From contig NC_081413.1 in NCBI RefSeq assembly GCF_030272615.1, positions 450,164,538-450,228,537 on the forward strand: 64,000 nucleotides of DNA, read 5' to 3'. The notes beneath the pieces were generated by a model that worked only from the letters and a program-made list of their open reading frames with translations, did no database searches and was not told where the DNA came from. Made by a program: the position numbers and the translations under genes. Origin of the DNA: Cryptomeria japonica. Lineage: Eukaryota > Streptophyta > Pinopsida > Cupressales > Cupressaceae. This document shows, in pieces, positions 57,901-64,000 of this stretch. Within the stretch, counting starts at the first letter, position 1; the number at the start of each line of letters is the position of its first letter.

Positions 57901-58590
57901 TAGTTCTCTCTCTTCTGAAACACTCATTTGTATGGCTCCAAACTTGGTTAATATGGTAGAAACACAAGATACACCTAAGGATCCTTGCATTATATTTGAA
58001 CCTAGCAAGACCATTAGAGCACCCGATGGCCCTTTATACATAGTTGCAAAGGTTTGGGATATCCCTTTCCGTGGTGCCTTGATTGATCCTTCTTGCATGG
58101 TTAATGCCATAACTGAAGAGTATCTTTTCACTATATGATTTCATAAACCATTGTATGATGCTTCTAATGTAGTTGTGAAGTTATTTGATGGCTTTTCTTG
58201 TCCTACCATTGGTTCTATAACCCTTCCTATTGAAGTCCATGCTAAATCCATGGATGTTGACTTTGTTATCATACCTTGCTCTAAGCAATTTCGTGTGAAG
58301 TTGGGCTATCCTTGGCTATCTTCCATGAAGGATATTGCTTCTCCAATCTAAAAGTGTCTTAAATCTACTTACAATGGAGAAATCATAACTATGAACCATA
58401 GCCTATTTCCTCCATCCGAAAGAAGCCTTGGTGTTCCTATTGATATCTTTTGGCCTAAACAATTTCAATATCTCCCATCAAGGAGAAATGCTCTTTTTCA
58501 ATCCTATCAAAAATGGAAGAATGATATGATCTTATCCTTAAGTCAATCTAGATCACCAACACTTGACATTCCTATTATTCTTCAAGATTA
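57901..58590 (+). pseudogene. E6 retropepsin-like protease
   Basis: Continues in frame from gag. GALIDPSCMVNAITEEYL (58073-58126) sits where aspartic proteases have a D-S/T-G triplet; here it reads Asp-Pro-Ser, so activity is doubtful. Then come GSITLPIEVH, DFVIIPCSKQFRVKLGYPWL, matching the usual second half of TAT-type protease (LLGRPWL-like), and KCLKSTYNGE. Stops at 58136 and 58349 break it. No polymerase follows, so this is the last enzyme encoded by E6. Confidence 0.7.
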
Positions 58591-59240
58591 GGTTCTTCCT
58601 CTCTTAGATAGAACTAATCTCCCTACTAAGGAAAATTGTTCACCTACTCCTATGGATGTGACTTTACCTTATCTTAAGTAGAAACACAATATTATTCCTA
58701 AGGTTAGACCTATACATCCTCCTCATGATGGACTTGGTCTCCTCCCTACACCTAATATTCCTCCTTTCTATGGCGTAGTTCCACCTCCTTCCACTTATTG
58801 AGAGAAGAGGCTTGCTTCTCCTATTGTTCAACCAAAAATACCTCAACCTAAACCTTCCACTACCAAGGAGAGAAATGTTCCTCCTTCTTCAAGTATTCCT
58901 CCTCCTTCTCAGCCTTCCAATAAGACTCAATGGAATCATTGTGCGAGAAAATGTTGATGAAGACCCGTGTTCGAGTTCGTGAAGCTATACCTCAAAATAC
59001 TCAATCTCCTTAGACTCCAAAAGTTGACATGATTCCCTTTTCTCCTAAGCAATATGTTCAACCTAGATCTCCAAATAATAAGTTGAATAAAACATGTGAT
59101 GGTTTTACTCCTATTCATGTTCTTGCTCCTCTTTCTTTAAACTTTGATGCAGAAATGAATGAAAATGTTATTCATCATGGTAATACAACTCCTAATCCTT
59201 TTGATAGTGAGCATGGATATATTGGTGTGGATAAACATTA
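58591..59240 (+). pseudogene. E6 proline-rich C-terminal region
   Basis: A degraded frame following the protease, rich in Pro, Ser and Thr (for example ERNVPPSSSIPPPSQPS near 58870-58920), with several stops and frame changes. No domain is recognised. In autonomous relatives this would be the linker before the reverse transcriptase. Here it ends in non-coding DNA. Confidence 0.5.
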
Positions 59241-60153
59241 ATGGGATGAGTTTTCACAAAATTTAATCCTAGCTCCTAGACTCGAATAAAGTGACTTACC
59301 ACATAAGCATAGTCCTTGTTTGAATCTTGTGATAGCTCCATTTATTGTGCTCGATATCACTCCTTTGGCGTGTTGCTTGCCTTCCTGAAATAGTGATCAA
59401 CAAGATTGATGTTGTGCAAGATTAGCAATATTAGCACTGTAGATGTTTCTCTCTCTCATTGATGTCCCTATTCTTCTATTTTGTTCCCTTAATAATGTCT
59501 ACTTGGGGATGATGCAAAGCATTGAGATCTTTTCTAGGTCTCTTTCATGTTGACTCAAAAGACATCCTCTCTTCCCTTTCTTCTAAGGTAGTATCCTTCT
59601 TTGGGGAATGAAGATTATTATATGCATATACATAAATGATATACATGAGTTATCATACAACATACTGACCTCGAGGAGAGCGACACTACCTTGTGTTTTG
59701 TGTTCATTATCCATGGGTATATTCCTTGATTGGGGGATAAATCCTTGCGATAATATGCTCCCTCTCTTCTCTTTTTCTTGGGTGTATCCTACTTTACAAA
59801 AATCACTCTCGATAAGGCATGTGCAATAGCTTTAATGTGGGAGCATACACTCCGCTCATTCTTCCCTTCTTGTGATACTTAGAATTACTTAGTGAAATTT
59901 CCTTTGCTTTGTAATCTTTTGTATCCTTGTTTTCATGACTCATAGTGAAGGGAACTTTGATACTTGCAGTCATTGTTTTCCCCTTCTTGATCTTCCCTTT
60001 TAATTTCTCAATCGAAGTTGTAAGATCCTAAGTCCACTAGGGGCTTGGTGCATCTTGCCTCTATGACATGGTGAAAGTCTTTCAATCTTGTTTCCTTGTA
60101 CTTTACCGACAGTATTGGCATAAGCTTATACTCTCGCTAAAGTGTGGGCTAAA
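59241..60153 (+). other. E6 3' untranslated region
   Basis: About 900 bp without a convincing frame. TAATGTGGGAGCATACACTC (59833-59852) and CTAAAGTGTGGGCTAAA (60137-60153) are purine-rich. The latter abuts the LTR and is the likely polypurine tract, though imperfect. Confidence 0.55.
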
Positions 60154-61397
60154 TGTAGTATCATAAAATTGCCACCCTATAAATTTATGACTGCATTAGG
60201 GTCCTCACGCATGCAAACTCAAATCCTCTAGCCTGATCGAAGATTGAAGAGTGCTCGACTTGTGAAGATGCTTCTTCCTTGGCCTTCACATCACTCTGTC
60301 CACACTCTGCCCTGGAGATAGGGGTAGGATAGGGGCGTGGTGCCCCTGTTCCCCCTTGGACAGGGGTGTGGTGCCCATGTCCTCCTAGTTAAGGGGTGTG
60401 GCACCGCTGTCCCTGCCCTATTTTGGGGAAAGACCTTTCTTGTGCAAGCATTGTGGGTTATGCAGTTAGCGGGAAATCTCCCCGATGTTGGCCCATGATG
60501 AAATTCAAATCATTCAAATATGTATTTAAGGGGGCATTCTCTCTCTCATTTGCATAAGTTCAATAAGTGGAATTTTGATAAGGTCATGTTGCGTAAGAGA
60601 TCAAGCATTCAAGAGAATTCAAGCATTCTTTTCTAGCATTGAGCATTGTCAAGTCTCCCTTCAAGGCTAGGTGTTGCATTCAAGTCAACGATTCAACCAT
60701 TGAAGAGGAGATTGATTTCAACATTCAATCCCACACAAGCATTTCTATCAACATTTCTACTACAACCTCCATTGAGGTGATTTACAATTCAGTCTTTCAT
60801 TTACATCTACTTGCAAGTAATTTCTTTCATTACTTAGTTAATTCCAAAACTGGGGTTTGACCTAATGGCAAACCCCCAATCCCAACACATTTCCCTCTCC
60901 TTTTTATGTGTAGGTTGTAGGTGTGGAGTTGTACTTTCAGATTCGAGCTTCATATGCAGAGGCATAAAAACCCTTTTTGTTTCGCAGATTTTTCGAAGGA
61001 CCGTGTACATTCCCGCCACAACCTAGACAACATTTCATCAAATTTTCAGGGAGACTTCATCCCAACATTTTATTACCAAATCTAGGTTCACAACTTCATC
61101 CCATATTCAAATCTCAAGTTATAATCGATTCTTTGTCACTTTTGCACTACATAATTCAATCAATTTTCATTTCAAATTAAACAAAAGAGAATAAGGGGAT
61201 CATCATAACATCCTTAATTCATTCAGAATTCAATCTATCATCTTTGTGTGGAGACTAGATCTATTGAATTACCCCTTATCTCCTTAATGTAATAGTGAAA
61301 AGTGCATGAAGGATAATCAGTGAAACTCTCATCTCTCTTTGAGGGAAAGGGTTAGTTTTCCTCTTGATCTATCACTCATCATTTTCCCACCATCACA
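60154..61397 (+). repeat. E6 3' LTR, complete
   Basis: From TGTAGTATCATAAAATTG to CCACCATCACA, 1244 bp. It includes a GC-rich repeat cluster (60331-60420) and a TATA-like TATTTAAG (60523-60530), both absent from the left LTR. Confidence 0.82.
60331..60420 (+). repeat. GC-rich triple repeat in E6 U3
   Basis: Three units of about 30 bp around AGGGGTGTGGTGCCC(C/A)TGT(C/T)C, each partly self-complementary (GGGGC and GCCCC). They lie about 100-190 bp upstream of the TATA-like site, where LTR enhancers often occur. Confidence 0.7.
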
Positions 61398-62155
61398 AAA
61401 TTATTTCACATTTAAGCTATCATCTAGAAGCACAAGGTTGAATGGATCTTGATAGACGATGGATCTAGACTCAATATCTATACATACAAGTTAATAAAGC
61501 AACTGGGACTTTCTAAGGAGTTGGTCGATCCATTAGGCCAGATCAGAATAAAGGCCTATGATGATGTAGAAAGGGTTTCCAAAGGCACGATCACTTTACC
61601 TCTTCAAGTCATCCTGTGATAGTTGAAACCACTTGCCAAGTCTTAGATCTTGACCTCGCTTATAACATCCTCCTTGATCATTCGTGGGTTTTTTCTCTTC
61701 AAGCTATTCCCTCCACCTATCATCAATGCCTTAAATTCCACTTCAATGGAAGAGAGATCACTATCAAAGGTAATCCACGACCTTTTCAATATTGAAAACT
61801 TCTAGAGGGGAAGCATCCATATCATTGTCTTCTTAATAGACCCACTCAACCTCCTCCATCTGATACATCTAAAGTTGCCTCCACTTCATCTCAACCAAAA
61901 CCTAAGGTTAAGATCATAGATGATGGCTGTGGAGAGTACAAACTTGAGGATGTCCTACTTGTGGGCAAAGTCCCCTTATCTCCCTAATCATTTGAAAAGC
62001 CTAAAGAAATAAAAAAGGACTAGAAACCCACTATGCAATGCAAAGACATCACCTTCAAGCAGTGGGGCCCACTTGATGAAGAAAGTCTATAGGAAAATGT
62101 TTCCTCTTGGTTTTATCATGAAGAGGATGAAGAACCAACAAAGATTCCCAAGAAA
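61398..62155 (+). pseudogene. E5 gypsy protease region
   Basis: Resumes E5 coding DNA after E6. VEWILIDDGSRLNIY (about 61434-61478) contains DDGS at 61455-61466, where a TAT-type protease has its active site, followed by KGTITLPLQV. Stops and frame changes follow at once (for example 61618-61625), and the later part is readable only in short pieces. It lies upstream of the G-patch-like region as in Ogre-type elements. Confidence 0.7.
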
Positions 62156-62710
62156 ATGTACCCAAAAGAATCAACTATAGTGGATAAGATGGGTTATAAA
62201 GGACACAAATTAGGACCAGAAGAGAAAGGAATCAAAGCACCGTTAAATACCATCTCATACAGACATAATAGGGGCTTGGGTTATACTCCACTACCTAAGA
62301 TCACTATCATTGGTGCCCCTTTGGATGTCAAAGACTCTGATGAAGAGGAATTTCATGAGATGCCTTTCAAATACCAAGATGACATCTTCTTTGACACCCA
62401 TATTAACACCATCACCCCCGTAATCCCTTCCACACCATATGAGCTGTAAGTTGTCCATCCTGAGCTTATAGACTAAGACCAATGAAGAAAACATGCTTTG
62501 GATATATGCATCAACAACAATGCTCTCATGACTCTCCTGACTATGTACAACTTGCAAGACTACAACAGAGTCCATGGAATCCAATTACATGAGGAAGGAT
62601 ACTTTGGTAGTCAAGTCAATGCCCTTAGCTGCAAAAAGATGATAAAAAGAAAAATCATGATTTTGTGGGTGAAAACCTTTTTGAAGCACCTATGGATGAG
62701 GAAAAAGTAA
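62156..62710 (+). pseudogene. E5 linker with G-patch-like segment
   Basis: A frame between protease and reverse transcriptase. Near its N-terminus STIVDKMGYKGHKLGPEEKG (about 62168-62227) resembles the glycine-rich core of a G-patch (M-G-aromatic, spaced Gly, ending in KGI). G-patch domains are known between protease and reverse transcriptase in some TAT/Ogre gypsy elements and may help RNA binding. An acidic DSDEEEFHEMP stretch follows. Stops at 62447, 62474 and 62708 interrupt it. The resemblance is by eye only. Confidence 0.5.
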
Positions 62711-62939
62711 AAATAAAGGGCGTATCCTCGAGCAAAAACTTGAATTGGGAACTTGAGGATGAGAGACTTGACCTCCCTACCATGGTTCCTCCACAATAAC
62801 ACAGGTCAACCCTACTTATAAAGGAAATAAACACTATCAAAATAGGTACTGAAGATACTCCTAAGAACATGCCCATTTCTAAGTCTCTGTCGAATCAAGA
62901 AAAATAGAACATCATCAATTTTCTCATAGAAAAAAAGTT

Positions 62940-63735
62940 TAACTTTTCCTAATCATATGCTGACATGCCAGGCCTTGATCTAGACTTAGTAGTCCACAAT
63001 ATTATTGTTCGTCTAGATGCCAAACTTGTGAAGAAAAAATTACGCAAAATGCATCTACATATTGCACTCCTTATCAAGACAAAACTTCAAAAGATGTTGG
63101 ATGCTGGACTCATAAAACCAATAGATTATCCTAAGTGGGTGTCCGACATTGTCCCTATTGGAAAATCTACTGTGGGCATCTGAATTTGCATGGACTTCTT
63201 GGATTTAAATAAATCATTCCCTAAGGATGATTTCCCGCTTCCCAACATAAACATGATCATAGACCTCACAGCGGGACATGAAATGTTGTCACTTATGGAT
63301 GGATTTTTTGGATAAAATCAGATTAGAATAGAAAAAGAGGACCAACAAAAAAAACATTCATAATGCCTTGAGGCACATTTTGTTATCAATTAATGCCTTT
63401 TGGTCTCAAGAATGCTGGTGCAACATATCAGTGAGCAATGACAACCATATTCAAAGACCTCTTGCATAAAATCATGGAGGATTATGTGGATGATCTCCTA
63501 GGAAAATCCAAGACAAGAGATGAACATATCCCTATCCTAAGGCATATCTTTGAGAGATTCAAAAAGTATAAGTTGGGCCTAAATCCTAAGAAATATGTCT
63601 TTGGTGTTACATCTAGGAAACCATTTGGTTTCATTATTTCCCACAGAGGCATAGATGTTGGTCCTACAAAGGTGAAAGCCATCCTAGAAATGCCTCCCCC
63701 AAAGACCCTCAAACAACTATGCAACCTTCAAGGAA
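62940..63735 (+). pseudogene. E5 Ty3/gypsy reverse transcriptase
   Basis: Starts around MPGLDLDLVVHNIIVRLDAK (62965). Then come LLIKTKLQKMLDAGLIKPI, WVSDIVPIGK, an RICMDF-like motif with TGA for the Arg codon (63181-63183), a TAA where Tyr of GYNQIR is expected (63313-63315), LMPFGLKNAGATYQ and the catalytic YVDDLLGKS (63484-63510). It continues to the thumb with GFIISHRGIDVGPTKVKAI. YVDD is intact, so the core was recently conserved. Frame changes occur near 63350. It makes the DNA copy of the element's RNA. Confidence 0.88.
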
Positions 63736-64000
63736 AGCTCTAATATATCAAATGCTTCATCTCACAACTCGCAGATCAGTGCCACCCGTTTGCACACTTA
63801 CTACGCAAGGATTTCAAATTCAAATGGGGTTGCCTATGTCAGAAGACTTTTTAGAACATCAAGGAATACATAGCATCACCTCTAGTCCTTATGCCTCCTA
63901 TTCTAGGACAACCACTCCTTTTGTATATATCAGAAACTATAGTGGCACTGGGGGCATTACTGGCACAAATAGATGATCAAGGAAAAGAGAATGCTATTAA
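63736..64000 (+). pseudogene. E5 RNase H, start (cut by window edge)
   Basis: Follows the reverse transcriptase in the gypsy order. It reads CHPFAHLLRKDFKFKW, then after a stop near 63853 PLLLYIS.TIVALGALLAQ, the usual opening of the gypsy RNase H, where the catalytic Asp of the ATD-type motif appears replaced. The rest of RNase H, integrase and 3' LTR are outside the window. Confidence 0.75.

Larger units (their letters stand above)
54011..61397 (+). mobile_element. E6: gypsy-type element with gag and protease only, truncated 5' LTR
   Basis: A plus-strand element in E5's gag-pol. The right LTR is complete (60154-61397, 1244 bp). The left LTR (54011-54829) lacks about the first 417 bp. Between them are a primer-like site, a 1.1-kb leader, gag, protease, a proline-rich tail and 3' non-coding DNA, but no reverse transcriptase, RNase H or integrase. 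The flanks are E5 gag on the left and E5 protease on the right. A target duplication is not clear (GAATT against AAATT at best). Confidence 0.8.
34446..64000 (+). mobile_element. E5: Ty3/gypsy (TAT/Ogre-like) retrotransposon, hosting E4, E7 and E6
   Basis: The plus-strand pieces in order are a probable 5' LTR (34446-35700), leader (35701-37464 and 45463-46505), gag (46506-48130 and 53262-54010), protease and G-patch-like region (61398-62710), reverse transcriptase (62940-63735) and RNase H, which runs off the window. The pol order fits Ty3/gypsy. The G-patch-like segment between protease and reverse transcriptase and the long leader suggest the TAT/Ogre lineage. The 3' LTR is outside, so the 5' LTR assignment rests on its TG/CA ends and primer-like site. 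Confidence 0.7.

Noticed and set aside
1-64000. CRISPR array, bacterial operons, or an intact cellular gene with exons
   Set aside because: No regularly spaced identical repeats with unique spacers were seen, and all recognisable coding sequence belongs to plant LTR retrotransposons. Exons of a host gene could still hide in the AT-rich gaps but I could not support any.

Overview
This window looks like intergenic DNA from a large, repeat-rich plant nuclear genome. I found no credible cellular protein-coding gene, rRNA or intact tRNA. Nearly everything resolves into LTR retrotransposons inserted into one another: Ty1/copia with tRNA-Met-type primer sites (TGGTATCAGA and variants) and Ty3/gypsy relatives of the TAT/Ogre type. 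The mixture of old nested copies, very long LTRs and frequent stop codons would fit a gymnosperm, but species cannot be read from the sequence. No coding region is intact.

Left nest (1-20965). A plus-strand copia element (E0) enters at the left edge, with its RNase H end at 1-642, and finishes with its 3' LTR at 19396-20965. It is split by a minus-strand copia element (E1, 772-19178) with a perfect GACTA target duplication. E1's own 5' LTR is split by an 11.3-kb minus-strand element (N1, 6719-18053) with 3.9-4.0-kb LTRs and only a gag-like reading frame. 20966-21594 is AT-rich spacer.

Middle (21595-34445). E2 (21595-28425) is a second minus-strand copia of E1's family, with recognisable gag, protease, integrase, reverse transcriptase and RNase H, all broken. 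28426-30390 is AT-rich with one candidate tRNA-derived SINE head near 28900-29040. E3 (31307-34125) is a small plus-strand copia-like non-autonomous element with a 555-bp interior and a perfect TGACT duplication. It lies in an older LTR-like sequence.

Right nest (about 34446-64000). A plus-strand TAT-like gypsy element (E5) runs from a probable 5' LTR through a long leader, gag, protease, a G-patch-like segment, reverse transcriptase and the start of RNase H, and leaves the window. Three elements interrupt it. E4 (37465-45462, plus) is copia-derived and lacks pol; it carries a gag fragment with five zinc-knuckle positions and a frame of about 1,127 codons of unknown function. E7 (48131-53261, minus) is a fragment of a gypsy element with a 4.6-kb LTR, bracketed by a 631-bp direct duplication of E5 gag. 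E6 (about 54011-61397, plus) has gag and protease only and a 5'-truncated left LTR.

These sequences are a layered fossil record. Autonomous families (E0, E1, E2, E5) and several pol-less passengers (N1, E3, E4, E6) coexist, and the passengers would have depended on enzymes made elsewhere. Most in-frame stops are what C-to-T change of Gln or Arg codons would give, as expected of methylated, silenced plant transposons. The most unusual content is the long unknown reading frame of E4, the perfect 87-bp inverted repeat and palindromic tandem array in the E7 LTR, the duplication around E7, and the truncated left end of E6.
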